From the NCBI GenBank assembly GCA_036419695.1, contig CP143946.1, forward strand, positions 1,138,001-1,202,000: a stretch of DNA of 64,000 nucleotides. The letters are read 5' to 3'. This stretch comes from [Clostridium] symbiosum (GTDB lineage: Bacteria; Bacillota; Clostridia; Lachnospirales; Lachnospiraceae). This document shows, piece after piece, positions 51,961 to 60,149 of this stretch. Made by a program: the position numbers and the translations under genes. The notes under the pieces are model-generated. The model worked only from the letters and a program-made list of their open reading frames with translations, was not told the origin of the DNA and searched no databases. Each line of letters begins with the position of its first letter. Position 1 is the stretch's first letter.

Positions 51961-52521
51961 ATGGAAGAAAGAATCAGAGAACTGTTCCCTGAAATCGGCT
52001 GGATTCACGACGGGGAACTTCAGGACAAGGTGGTCGCAACCTACATAGATGCACTGAAAACCGGAGGCTGGGAACCGGATGATATGGATAACATCCCGTT
52101 TACCCTGCTGATACCGGACTGTCCGTTCAGTTATCTGGATCACGTGCGCGGCGTTACCCGGATTTCCAGAGCCGCCATGGACGAATTTAATGATATCTAT
52201 TCGAAGAAAGACGCCGCTTTCACCCTGGATCACGACGAGTTGATTGCTGGGGCTCTGCTCCATGATGTGGGAAAGCTGATTGAGTATGAAAAAAATGAGG
52301 ATGGAGTTACGGTAAAATCAGAACTCGGCAAGAACCTGCGCCATCCATTTTCGGGCACGGTGCTGGCACTGCGTAACGGCTGCTCCAGCAGAATCGGCCA
52401 TATCATAGCAAACCATGCCCACGAGGGGGATGGGACTCTCCGCAGTCCGGAGGGGGTTGTGATTAACAAGGCGGATTTTATCAATTTTGAAGCGGTAAAA
52501 TCATTTCTCGGCATGAAATAG
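51961..52521 (+). CDS. HD-domain protein (putative phosphohydrolase)
   Basis: A 186-residue protein from ATG 51961. The HD motif set is visible: H in 'YLDHVRGVTRIS' (about residue 61), LLHDVGK (about 101-107) with the His-Asp pair, 'LRHPFSGTVLALRNG', and a distal 'GHIIANHAHEGDG' then 'VVINKADFINFEAVK' with Asp. This is a metal-dependent phosphohydrolase fold. A role among acid-metabolism enzymes is unexplained; it may act on a nucleotide or serve as a housekeeping passenger. It lies between the PrpD-like and LeuC-like genes with short gaps. Confidence 0.82.
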   Translation: MEERIRELFPEIGWIHDGELQDKVVATYIDALKTGGWEPDDMDNIPFTLLIPDCPFSYLDHVRGVTRISRAAMDEFNDIYSKKDAAFTLDHDELIAGALLHDVGKLIEYEKNEDGVTVKSELGKNLRHPFSGTVLALRNGCSSRIGHIIANHAHEGDGTLRSPEGVVINKADFINFEAVKSFLGMK

Positions 52522-52544
52522 CCGCAGCGGTGAAAGGGGAAAAA

Positions 52545-53825
52545 ATGGGAAAGACAGCAATTGTAAAGATAATGGAGCGGGCATCCGGCCATCCGGTTGA
52601 GGTCGGTGACCGCATATGGTGCAGGATTGATTTGGCCTCCGCCCGTGATTTTGGAGGGGCCAACTGCGTACTGCAGTTTGAAAAGGAGATGGGGAAGGAC
52701 GCAAAAGTATGGGATCCCGATAAGATTGCATATACCTTTGATCTTCAGGCGCCCTCCCATTCGGAGAAGGTTTCCAACAACCAGAAAATCATCCGTGAGT
52801 TTGCCAGACGCCAGGGAATCAGGCATGTATTTGATATCAACCACGGCATCGGCCAGCATGTTATGCTGGAGCACGGCCTGATAAAACCGGGAGATGTGGT
52901 CCTGGGAACGGACAGCCATATGAACCTTCTGGGAGCGGTCGGCGCATTTGCAACCGGTGTGGGCAATTCCGATATTGCGGCGTCTTATATCAATGGGACA
53001 AACTGGTTCCGCGTGCCGGAGACGATGAAAATAGAAGTTACCGGCTCCTTTCAAAGAGGAGTGTGCATGCGGGATCTGCTGACCCACATTGTCGGTGATT
53101 TGGGAGCCAGCGGTATGGATTTCCTCGCAGTTGAATTTACCGGTGAGACAATCGAACGCGCTACACTGGCAGAACGGCTGACACTCTGTTCCATGGTCAC
53201 GGAAATGAGCGGAAAAGTCCCGTTAATTATGCCGAACGGAGAAGTCCTTGAATGGCTGGCAGAGAGGGCAGGGGAGGAGGTAAGAGAGCGTGCGAAGCTG
53301 CTCTCAGCCGATTCCGATGCGGAGTACTGCAGGGTATTGCACTATGATGTGACGGATCTGGAACCGCTGGCATCCTGTCCGGACGCCCCGGATAATGTCC
53401 GTCCCGTGCGCGAAGTTGCAGGCACCGCGGTTGACCAGATTCATATCGGTTCCTGTTCCAACGGCCGCTTTGAAGATTTGAAGGCAGCCTATGACGTGCT
53501 GATGGCCGGGGGAGGGAAAATCAGTCCCGGTATCCGTGCGATTATTACCCCGAGCACTACGGAAGTTCAGATACGGTGCGCAAAAGAGGGAATGATTGAA
53601 AAATTTCTGGAAGCAGGCATTGTATTTACAAATCCTACCTGTTCCCTGTGCACCGCGGAGCACTACGGAGCCCTGCCGTCCGGTGACGTCGGCTGTTCCA
53701 CAACCAACAGGAACTTTATCGGCAAAGTGGGGAAGGGAAGCCATACCTATCTGATGAGCCCGATGTCGGCCATGGCGACGGCGGTCAGAGGCTGTATCAC
53801 CGACCCGAGGGAGATTCTCGGATAA
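52545..53825 (+). CDS. aconitase-family hydro-lyase, large subunit (LeuC/DmdA-like)
   Basis: A 426-residue protein from ATG 52545 behind AAAGGGG. 4Fe-4S ligands of the family: Cys in HIGSCSNGRFEDL (about 304-316) and the pair in 'NPTCSLCTAEHYGAL' (about 365-379). Also 'DINHGIGQHVMLEHGLIKPGDVVLGTDSHMNLLGAVGAFATGVG'. The length fits isopropylmalate-isomerase-type two-subunit enzymes. It may be isopropylmalate, homoaconitate, citramalate or dimethylmaleate hydro-lyase. The PrpF and PrpD context and the absence of leuA/leuB make a catabolic branched-acid role more likely than leucine synthesis. Confidence 0.88.
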   Translation: MGKTAIVKIMERASGHPVEVGDRIWCRIDLASARDFGGANCVLQFEKEMGKDAKVWDPDKIAYTFDLQAPSHSEKVSNNQKIIREFARRQGIRHVFDINHGIGQHVMLEHGLIKPGDVVLGTDSHMNLLGAVGAFATGVGNSDIAASYINGTNWFRVPETMKIEVTGSFQRGVCMRDLLTHIVGDLGASGMDFLAVEFTGETIERATLAERLTLCSMVTEMSGKVPLIMPNGEVLEWLAERAGEEVRERAKLLSADSDAEYCRVLHYDVTDLEPLASCPDAPDNVRPVREVAGTAVDQIHIGSCSNGRFEDLKAAYDVLMAGGGKISPGIRAIITPSTTEVQIRCAKEGMIEKFLEAGIVFTNPTCSLCTAEHYGALPSGDVGCSTTNRNFIGKVGKGSHTYLMSPMSAMATAVRGCITDPREILG

Positions 53826-53848
53826 TTGGGAAAATGGAGGAAATGAAT

Positions 53849-54370
53849 ATGAGCATTCTTAAAGGGAGAGCCTGGGTATTCGGCGATGATGTCGATACCG
53901 ATTTGATATACCACAATAAATATCTGGCGGAGACGGATCCGGAAAATATGCCCCAGTATGCATTTGAGTATTATCCCGGCAAGGAGAACTTTGCCAAAGA
54001 AGTAAAGCCGGGTGACATAGTTGTGGCCGGAAAAAATTTCGGCTGCGGTTCCAGCCGGGAACATGCCGTGTACTGTCTCCAGTACGGAGGTGTTCCCTGT
54101 GTCCTGGCGGAGACGTTTTCCAGAATTTATTACCGGAATGCGGTCAATAACGGATATCTGGTTCTCTTTGTCAAAGGTCTTGGGGCAGCGATTAAAAATG
54201 GTGAGATATCAGATAAAGATGAATTAGAGATCGACACTGCAACGGGGACGATCCGGGACTTGACGAACCGGAAAGAATTTCACGGTGATGCCGTCAGTAA
54301 TCTGGAGAATGATATTATGAAGGCGGGCGGATTATTCCCGTATCTGAAGCAGCAGGCAAACCAGAAATGA
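53849..54370 (+). CDS. aconitase-family hydro-lyase, small subunit (LeuD/DmdB-like)
   Basis: A 173-residue protein from ATG 53849 (GGAGG 8 nt upstream). It begins MSILKGRAWVFGDDVDTDLI and has 'GDIVVAGKNFGCGSSREHAV' (about 56-75), the substrate-specificity and swivel-domain signature of LeuD-type subunits, and 'AETFSRIYYRNAVNNGYLVLF'. It forms the active enzyme with the large subunit just upstream. Last gene of the unit; a terminator follows at 54450. Confidence 0.9.
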   Translation: MSILKGRAWVFGDDVDTDLIYHNKYLAETDPENMPQYAFEYYPGKENFAKEVKPGDIVVAGKNFGCGSSREHAVYCLQYGGVPCVLAETFSRIYYRNAVNNGYLVLFVKGLGAAIKNGEISDKDELEIDTATGTIRDLTNRKEFHGDAVSNLENDIMKAGGLFPYLKQQANQK

Positions 54371-54449
54371 AATATAAAACAGGATGGATTACCGGATAAC
54401 GAACTATTAAAAAATAGGCGGGAAACTCCGATAACCAGCCAATAAAAGA

Positions 54450-54486
54450 ATGGCGGACAGGGATATTTTCTGGCCGTCATCTTTTT
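54450..54486 (+). terminator. terminator of the hydro-lyase operon
   Basis: ATGGCGGACAG 54450-54460 pairs with CTGGCCGTCAT 54470-54480 at 9 of 11 positions, then TTTTT. Confidence 0.7.
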
Positions 54487-54563
54487 ATTGAGTGGCAATG
54501 AAAAGTTCGTGAAGCGTGCTTTTCGTTGTTAGATCGTAAAGGTTATCTTACACCGTTCTTTCA

Positions 54564-55067
54564 CTAATTACTGTATTCGCCCTTCAGCGTATATTGCTCC
54601 AGAATGTGTCCGTCCATCTGGCGGTACATATGGTTCATCAGGAATCCATTTTCCAGATCAAGGAGACAGTCCAGGGCATACACATGAAGCTCATAGATAT
54701 GCGGTGCATCCGGCGGAGCCATGCCACCGTAAAAAGCGGTAAGTTTTTTATTCTCTGGACTGCTCTGCTTGAAGTTCCAGGTATTGACGCCCTGGACAAA
54801 ATCAGTTGCAGTCTGGCTCTCGTTCTCTTCAATCTTAGTTCTTGTTATGTTGGCGGCAACCCAGTGAATCCAGGAAAAACCGCCATTGACTTGAAATGCA
54901 TCTTTATCTTCCAGGAGAAGTGCAAAACTTTTTGTTCCTTCCGGGGCATCCAGAACTTCGAAAGGAAGCGAATAGGTTGACATCCCGAATTCGTTGAAAT
55001 GGGAACCACGTTTACCATACTTATCCTCAATAATGCCGTTAACAATGCCGTGACTGATGACTTTCAT
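54564..55067 (-). CDS. PEBP/YbhB-family protein
   Basis: A 167-residue cytosolic protein of the Raf-kinase-inhibitor-like (YbhB/YbcL) family. It contains 'GTKSFALLLEDKDAFQVNGGFSWIHWVAANI', where bacterial PEBPs have the DPDAP-type anion-binding loop (here LEDKDAF, altered). It also has 'YGGMAPPDAPHIYELHVYALD', the GPxPPxGxHRYxF-like motif. The biochemical role of these proteins in bacteria is unknown. Single gene with a good promoter on the minus strand. Confidence 0.87.
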   Translation of the reverse strand: MKVISHGIVNGIIEDKYGKRGSHFNEFGMSTYSLPFEVLDAPEGTKSFALLLEDKDAFQVNGGFSWIHWVAANITRTKIEENESQTATDFVQGVNTWNFKQSSPENKKLTAFYGGMAPPDAPHIYELHVYALDCLLDLENGFLMNHMYRQMDGHILEQYTLKGEYSN

Positions 55068-55100
55068 ATTGTTCCTCCTCTTTTATGATTTGATGTATTA

Positions 55101-55129
55101 AGTATACAAAATAATGAAAAAAATGTAAA
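55101..55129 (-). promoter_or_regulatory. promoter of the PEBP gene
   Basis: Minus strand TTTACA (55124-55129), 17-nt spacer, TATACT (55101-55106). Confidence 0.68.
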
Positions 55130-55550
55130 TTATTTATTTTATTGTTGATAGTATCCGTATTTGCATTATAGAGTAGGCATTTTAAAGAGTGATTTAAAAA
55201 TCTGAGCCAGGTATTTGCCAGCAATGGAAACTTAAAGAAAAGGGCGCGTTTAAACTGAGAAAATCTGCAATTTATATTCTAATGTGAAAAGAATGATTAC
55301 AGGTATATTATATGAGCGGACATCAGGGATGAATGGACGGTGAACTGTTACTGTGATAAAATAATGGAAGAAATTCTGTAGATTGATGTCAATGAGCCTA
55401 TATGCCGCCCCGGACTTTATTTTCGAGGTTAAAGTAATGAAAAATTATTTTGGATTCGCAAGTAAGATTATTTCCGGATAATATGGACTGGGCATGTAAA
55501 GCAATAGTTAAGTTTATGGGTTGAATAAAATAACCAAATACAGGGAGGCG
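55130..55550. other. gap between divergent PEBP and phosphoesterase genes
   Basis: AT-rich, no gene seen. GGTGAACTGTTACTG near 55339 resembles an end of the dispersed repeat. A ribosome site AGGGAGG lies at 55542-55548. Confidence 0.45.
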
Positions 55551-55565
55551 GTTTGAATTATTTAT

Positions 55566-56303
55566 GTGACAGGAGATACACACGGCAACTGGATGAGCAG
55601 GCTTAGAACGGAGGGTTTCCCAGAGCAAAAAGAAATGACAAAGAGGGATTATGTCATAGTTTGCGGAGATTTTGGCATGTGGGATGGTTCAAATTCAGAA
55701 AAACATAATCTTGATTGGCTCGAAGGAAAACCGTTTACAACATTATTTGTTTCAGGTAATCACGACAACTATGATATACTGGATGCTCTGCCAATAACGG
55801 AGTGGTGCGGCGGTAAGGTTAATTTTATTCGTCCGACCGTCATTCATCTGATGCGCGGCCAGGTTTACAATATAGATGGAAACAGATTCTTCACATTCGG
55901 CGGAGCTAGCAGCCATGATATAATGGATGGCATCTTGGATAGGGGAGACCCGAAAATCAAAATATGGAGGAGAGATGATTCAAAAATGTTTCGTATCAAT
56001 CATGTTTCATGGTGGGAACGTGAGTTACCGTCAGAAACGGAGATGGAAGAAGGCATAGAGAACTTGAAGATAGCTGCGAATGAGGTTGATTATATTATTA
56101 CCCATAGCCCATATACCTCTCTCCTTAAACAACTGGATGAAGGCATCGGTTTGTATCATGCGGATAAATTAACCGATTATCTACAGGGGATTAAAGAGAT
56201 TGTTAGTTATAAACATTGGTTTTTTGGGCATATGCATGTAAACCAAACGTTCCCAAGGGAACATAGCAGCTGCTTATATGAGCAGATAGTAAGAATGGTA
56301 TAA
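55566..56303 (+). CDS. metallophosphoesterase (calcineurin-like)
   Basis: A 245-residue protein from GTG 55566. Motifs of the calcineurin-like fold: GDTHG near the N-terminus, VCGDFGMWDG, SGNHDNYD, 'TFGGASSHD', 'IITHSPY' and 'FFGHMHVNQ'. The family's usual start is M-I-Y-V-T-G-D-T-H-G. Here the codons before GTG are ATT ATT TAT, and the only good SD (AGGGAGG, 55542-55548) is 8 nt before the first ATT (55557) but 17 nt before GTG. Translation may therefore start at an ATT. The substrate is unknown. Confidence 0.83.
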   Translation: MTGDTHGNWMSRLRTEGFPEQKEMTKRDYVIVCGDFGMWDGSNSEKHNLDWLEGKPFTTLFVSGNHDNYDILDALPITEWCGGKVNFIRPTVIHLMRGQVYNIDGNRFFTFGGASSHDIMDGILDRGDPKIKIWRRDDSKMFRINHVSWWERELPSETEMEEGIENLKIAANEVDYIITHSPYTSLLKQLDEGIGLYHADKLTDYLQGIKEIVSYKHWFFGHMHVNQTFPREHSSCLYEQIVRMV

Positions 56304-56389
56304 AACCATCGATTGTTATCGCGTAGAGGCGTTGGTAAGGTTACTCCGGTACGCTTTGCCAGCCCGTATTTATCATCTTTTCAATCAGT

Positions 56390-57346
56390 TTATCTTTCAT
56401 CGGGAGGGAGTCTGGAAAACAGATCAAGCTGTCTGTCTTGCAGGCTCTTTACCTTCCGTTCCGTCACCTTATCAAGTTCCGTGAGGCGCCCGCAGAGCAG
56501 AGGGGAATGTTCGTCGTACATCCGGCCGCGCTTTTCCAGGATTTGGCTGCTGTGGTTGGCATAGCAGTAAACACAGCCGTTTCTGCATGTATTGTAGAGA
56601 CCCAGGTCAATACTCGCGGCACAGCCGCATTCGGGACGCTGGTTCTTGTCCTTCTCTGTGTTGAGGGAACAGCCCAGAAGGTTTGATATCAAACGGCCGT
56701 CGATACAGCAGCCATGGGCGATGCTGCAGGAAGACAAATCGATCTCTTCCGAACATGTTTCCATCATCATGCCAAAGGAGCGGGCAATGGAGGATAACTT
56801 CTTTACAAGTTCTAAAACTGTGCTGTCGGAAAGTTCCCGGATGCCGTACTTCTTCGCCGGACCGGCAATGGAGGCGTAGAGGTCTATAAAGCTGATGACG
56901 CACCTTTCCGTACAGCCCTGAAGCGCATCGGCAATGGAGGCAAAACGGTCCAGATGCCATGAGAACGTATACGTTTCATTGAGAATAATGGGATCATAGC
57001 GCCAGATTACCCGCCGCTTTCCAGTAAGCCGGGAGAGAGTATGGAAGGTAGAAATGCGTTCGGAAACGGGAGGAAGATTCTTTTCAAGATCCTCTCCGTA
57101 CGCATTCAGAGTATATTGGAAATAGTACATGTAGTCCTTTAGTTCCTGCAATCTGTGAATCATCGGTTCCGGATTCTTGCTCCAGAACACAATGCAGTCG
57201 ACAACGTCGGGACTTAAGCTGACTTTGCTTATCTGGTGAGGATTAAATGGATTCTGGACAAGGGCATATTGTTCACTGATTCGATTCATAAACCAGCCGG
57301 AAAAAAAGGCAGGAATATCGGTTCTTCTGCTGACGCTGATTATCAT
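56390..57346 (-). CDS. DUF1848 protein with C-terminal Cx3Cx2C cluster motif
   Basis: A 318-residue protein starting MIISVSRRTDIPAFFSGWFM, the DUF1848 signature, with 'VDCIVFWSKNPEPMIHRL' and 'FQYTLNAYG'. Near the C-terminus 'ECGCAASIDLGLYNTCRNGCVYCYANHS' contains CRNGCVYC (about 254-261), the Cx3Cx2C pattern of radical SAM 4Fe-4S sites, but placed at the end instead of the start. The function is unknown; related enzymes resemble spore photoproduct lyase in layout. No partner gene is evident. Confidence 0.85.
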   Translation of the reverse strand: MIISVSRRTDIPAFFSGWFMNRISEQYALVQNPFNPHQISKVSLSPDVVDCIVFWSKNPEPMIHRLQELKDYMYYFQYTLNAYGEDLEKNLPPVSERISTFHTLSRLTGKRRVIWRYDPIILNETYTFSWHLDRFASIADALQGCTERCVISFIDLYASIAGPAKKYGIRELSDSTVLELVKKLSSIARSFGMMMETCSEEIDLSSCSIAHGCCIDGRLISNLLGCSLNTEKDKNQRPECGCAASIDLGLYNTCRNGCVYCYANHSSQILEKRGRMYDEHSPLLCGRLTELDKVTERKVKSLQDRQLDLFSRLPPDER

Positions 57347-57459
57347 GGCATCCCTCCTTCAATAAAAATATCGAACAAATGTTCTGATTAAATTATAGCC
57401 CATGTCACTGAAGATTGCAAGAGAAAAGTGAGAAAAATATTACTAAGTGGATATGGCAG

Positions 57460-57660
57460 GTTACTGTTCACAGGCAGTATTCTGCGAGGCGTTTTTTGTG
57501 AGTGGAGCAAAGCGAAAGTCACAGACAGCGGGCCCCCTTGGGTCAAACCCGAGGGTTACGGCGCGAAATGAACGTGATCAAAAAAGTTATGGCTTACATT
57601 TCAACCGGAAATCGGATACGCTGCCGGCAATAACGCGCTCTGCGATGTACAGAAACGGTA
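57460..57660. repeat. dispersed intergenic repeat, diverged copy
   Basis: GTTACTGTTCACAGG then AGTATTCTGCGAGGCGTTTTTTG at 57460-57498 matches 32613-32651 with few changes. At ~57642-57658 GCGATGTACAGAAACGG is the reverse complement of the internal block of the 90-bp copy, so this copy is inverted at its right end. The middle is unrelated (~140 bp) and has no gene. Confidence 0.55.
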
Positions 57661-57693
57661 AAAACAATAAAAGATTTTAAATTAAAAGTAAGG

Positions 57694-57722
57694 TTGACAT
57701 TACATTAAACAGATTTTATACT
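57694..57722 (+). promoter_or_regulatory. promoter and possible autoregulatory sites of the XRE gene
   Basis: TTGACA 57694-57699, 17-nt spacer, TATACT 57717-57722. The repeated words GACATTACATT (57696-57706) and AACATTACATA (about 57743-57753) flank the start and may bind the XRE protein. Confidence 0.7.
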
Positions 57723-57765
57723 GTAAACAGCATATGTAAGGTAAACATTACATAGGAGGACAGCA

Positions 57766-58029
57766 GTGAAAAACAGAATCAGGGAATTGAGGGAGAAAAA
57801 AGGCATAACACAGGAGCAGCTGGGGGAGATGGCCGGAACCTCAAGACAGGCAATCAATGCAATAGAGACAGAAAAATTCGAACCGTCGATTTGGCTTGCC
57901 TATGGCATATCGCAGGTATTCGGCTGTTCCATTGAAGAGGTGTTTTTATTTGCGGAAAGCCGGAAAAAATCGAGAGCCGGCTGCAGCAGAAGGGAGAACC
58001 ATGGCGATCAGACAGATTCGGAAGAATGA
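57766..58029 (+). CDS. XRE-family HTH regulator
   Basis: An 87-residue protein from GTG 57766 (AGGAGGA upstream). The Cro/CI-type helix-turn-helix fills residues 4-57: 'IRELREKKGITQEQLGEMAGTSRQAINAIETEKFEPSIWLAYGISQVFGCSIEEVF'. A charged tail of ~25 residues follows. The last 29 nt overlap the start of a peptide deformylase gene in another frame, so the two are coupled. It is probably a self-regulating repressor; the reason for pairing with a deformylase is unknown. Confidence 0.87.
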   Translation: MKNRIRELREKKGITQEQLGEMAGTSRQAINAIETEKFEPSIWLAYGISQVFGCSIEEVFLFAESRKKSRAGCSRRENHGDQTDSEE

Positions 58030-58453
58030 TGATGAAATATTGAGGAAAAGATGCAAAGAAGTCAAGGAAGTGGATGATAAAATCAGGGAGCTGCTGGATG
58101 ATATGATGAATACGCTGCATCATACGGAAAATGCGGCAGCCATGGCGGCCAACCAGGTGGGGATCTTGAAACGTCTGGTAGTCATTGATTACTGTGATGT
58201 ATGCCTGAAGCTGGTCAACCCGAAGATAATCGGCAGAAGCGGAGTGCAGGAGTGCATGGAGGGCTGCCTGAGCTTCCCCGGCCGTTTTGCAAAGACGATC
58301 CGCCCGCAGAAAGTAACGGTCCAGGCCCTGGACGAAAACGGCATGGAGATCATCGTGACCGGAGAAGGGGAGATGGCAAAATGCTACTGCCATGAGCTGG
58401 AACATCTGGACGGGGAGATCTTTTTAGATAAGGCAATTGAAGAATTACACTGA
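58001..58453 (+). CDS. def: peptide deformylase (divergent)
   Basis: A 150-residue protein from ATG 58001 (AAGGGAGA upstream, inside the XRE gene). Motif 2 EGCLSFPG and motif 3 HELEHLDG are intact, giving the Cys and two His metal ligands and the catalytic Glu. Motif 1, normally GxGLAAxQ, reads AAAMAANQ: both glycines are Ala. It removes the formyl group from new proteins. It is likely a second or specialised deformylase, as the cell's main def gene usually sits by fmt or priA. Confidence 0.85.
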   Translation: MAIRQIRKNDDEILRKRCKEVKEVDDKIRELLDDMMNTLHHTENAAAMAANQVGILKRLVVIDYCDVCLKLVNPKIIGRSGVQECMEGCLSFPGRFAKTIRPQKVTVQALDENGMEIIVTGEGEMAKCYCHELEHLDGEIFLDKAIEELH

Positions 58454-58575
58454 GAATGTGAGCGGTAACTTAAGAAAATGAAGAAAAAAAGTTCCCTATT
58501 CAGCTATTATCAGTTATAATGAAAAAACAGGAAATTTGTGAAATAAAATATTAAGCATACAAAGGAGACGAAATC

Positions 58576-59868
58576 ATGAAACAGGACATGATTGTTATTC
58601 TGGATTTGGGCAGCACGGAGAACACGGTAATTGCCCGTCAGATCCGCGACATGGGAGTTTACAGTGAGATTCATCCCCACGATATCACCGTGGCCGAATT
58701 AAAGGCGCTGCAGAATGTAAAGGGAATTATTTTAAACGGCGGAGAAAACCGCATTGTGGACGGTGCGGCCGTAGACGTCAGCCCGGAGATTTATAACTGT
58801 GGCTACCCCGTAATGTCAATCAATCATCCGACCGCGAAATGTGGACAGCAGCTTTCAGAACTCCCGTCGGAAGAAGTGCTGAGAACATTTGTGTTTGAAG
58901 CATGCAAGGCAGAGCCGAACTGGAATATGAAAAATTTCATCGAAGATCAGGTGGAATTGATCAGAAAACAGGTTGGTGACAGAAAGGTCCTTCTCGCTCT
59001 TTCAGGCGGAGTGGATTCTTCCGTTGTAGCCGCCCTGCTGATCAAGGCAATCGGACAGCAGCTTGTATGTGTCCATGTCAACCACGGGCTGATGCGTAAA
59101 AATGAGTCCGAGAGCGTTATTGAAATTTTCAGGGATCAGCTTCATGCAAACCTGATCTACGTCGATGCGACGGAGCGTTTCTTAGGTAAATTAGAGAATG
59201 TTTCGGATCCGGAGCAGAAGAGAAAGATTATCGGCGGAGAATTTATCCGTGTATTTGAGGAAGAGGCAAGAAAACTTGAGGGAATTGATTTCCTGGGCCA
59301 GGGGACAATTTATCCCGATATCATCGAGAGCGGAACAAAGACGGCCAAGATGGTAAAATCCCATCACAACGTGGGCGGCCTTCCGGAAGATTTGAAATTT
59401 GAACTGGTGGAACCGTTAAAACAGTTATTTAAAGACGAAGTGCGCGCCTGCGGCGTGGAACTGGGACTTCCTGCCGGTATGGTTTACCGCCAGCCGTTCC
59501 CGGGACCGGGACTCGGAGTCCGCTGTCTGGGAGCCATCACGCGCGACCGTCTGGAGGCGGTGAGAGAGTCGGATGCCATCTTAAGGGAAGAATTTGAAAA
59601 GGCGGGACTGGATAAAAAGGTATGGCAGTATTTTACCGTAGTTCCTGATTTCAAATCCGTCGGCGTAAAACACAATGCCAGAAGCTTTGAATATATGGTT
59701 ATTATCCGCGCCATCAACACGATTGACGCCATGAGCGCAACGATCGAACGCGTGGACTGGGATGTGCTCCAGACGATTACGGCGAGGATCCTGGCCGAGG
59801 TGGAGCATGTGAACCGGGTATGTTACGACATGTCCCCGAAGCCGCCGGCAACGATCGAATTCGAATAA
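58576..59868 (+). CDS. GuaA paralogue with decayed glutaminase domain
   Basis: A 430-residue GMP-synthase-like protein. The ATP pyrophosphatase domain is intact (LSGGVDSSVVAALL, 'QGTIYPDIIESG', 'KSHHNVGGLPEDLKFELVEPLKQLFKDEVR', 'RQPFPGPGLGVR') and the C-terminus ends KPPATIEFE like true GuaA. The amidotransferase domain is only ~115 residues against ~195. Where guaA has GICYG with Cys82 this protein has SINHP, and the FHPE His/Glu pair is absent with the deleted segment. It cannot hydrolyse glutamine and would need free ammonia or another protein's glutaminase. Own promoter-like TATAAT near 58516. Confidence 0.9.
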   Translation: MKQDMIVILDLGSTENTVIARQIRDMGVYSEIHPHDITVAELKALQNVKGIILNGGENRIVDGAAVDVSPEIYNCGYPVMSINHPTAKCGQQLSELPSEEVLRTFVFEACKAEPNWNMKNFIEDQVELIRKQVGDRKVLLALSGGVDSSVVAALLIKAIGQQLVCVHVNHGLMRKNESESVIEIFRDQLHANLIYVDATERFLGKLENVSDPEQKRKIIGGEFIRVFEEEARKLEGIDFLGQGTIYPDIIESGTKTAKMVKSHHNVGGLPEDLKFELVEPLKQLFKDEVRACGVELGLPAGMVYRQPFPGPGLGVRCLGAITRDRLEAVRESDAILREEFEKAGLDKKVWQYFTVVPDFKSVGVKHNARSFEYMVIIRAINTIDAMSATIERVDWDVLQTITARILAEVEHVNRVCYDMSPKPPATIEFE

Positions 59869-59876
59869 GATACAGA

Positions 59877-59914
59877 GAGCCGTGAAGCCGCCCGTTCGGC
59901 GGCATTCACGGCTC
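59877..59914 (+). terminator. hairpin after the GuaA paralogue
   Basis: GAGCCGTGAA 59877-59886 pairs with TTCACGGCTC 59905-59914, inner GCCGCC/GGCGGC. There is no T run, so it may be a weak terminator or a 3' stabilising hairpin. Confidence 0.55.
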
Positions 59915-59936
59915 CAAATTGATTTAATGGCAACTG

Positions 59937-60149
59937 TTATTCTTTTAGCAATTTGTTAAAAACAACCGTCCGCTCCGTCATCGATATCTTGCCGACTTCA
60001 TACCCGTATCCGGTTAACTCCTTTTTAGAATTCAAAAAAGAATGGTCTATCGGCAAGCCTGCAATCTTTTCAATCTCATCAAAGGTTAACTTAAATGATT
60101 GGTTCCCCGTCTGTTTCACATATTCCCATAAAGAATTGTATTTACTCAT
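59937..60149 (-). CDS. small DUF7662-like protein
   Basis: A 70-residue protein, MSKYNSLWEYVKQTGNQSFK, then 'LTFDEIEKIAGLPIDHSFLN' and 'YGYEVGKISMTERTVVF'. The phrase LWEYVK...LTFDEIEKIxGxPIDHSFL is that of a small conserved domain (DUF7662) of unknown function, common in Firmicutes. GGAGG precedes the start on the minus strand. Single gene. Confidence 0.72.
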   Translation of the reverse strand: MSKYNSLWEYVKQTGNQSFKLTFDEIEKIAGLPIDHSFLNSKKELTGYGYEVGKISMTERTVVFNKLLKE

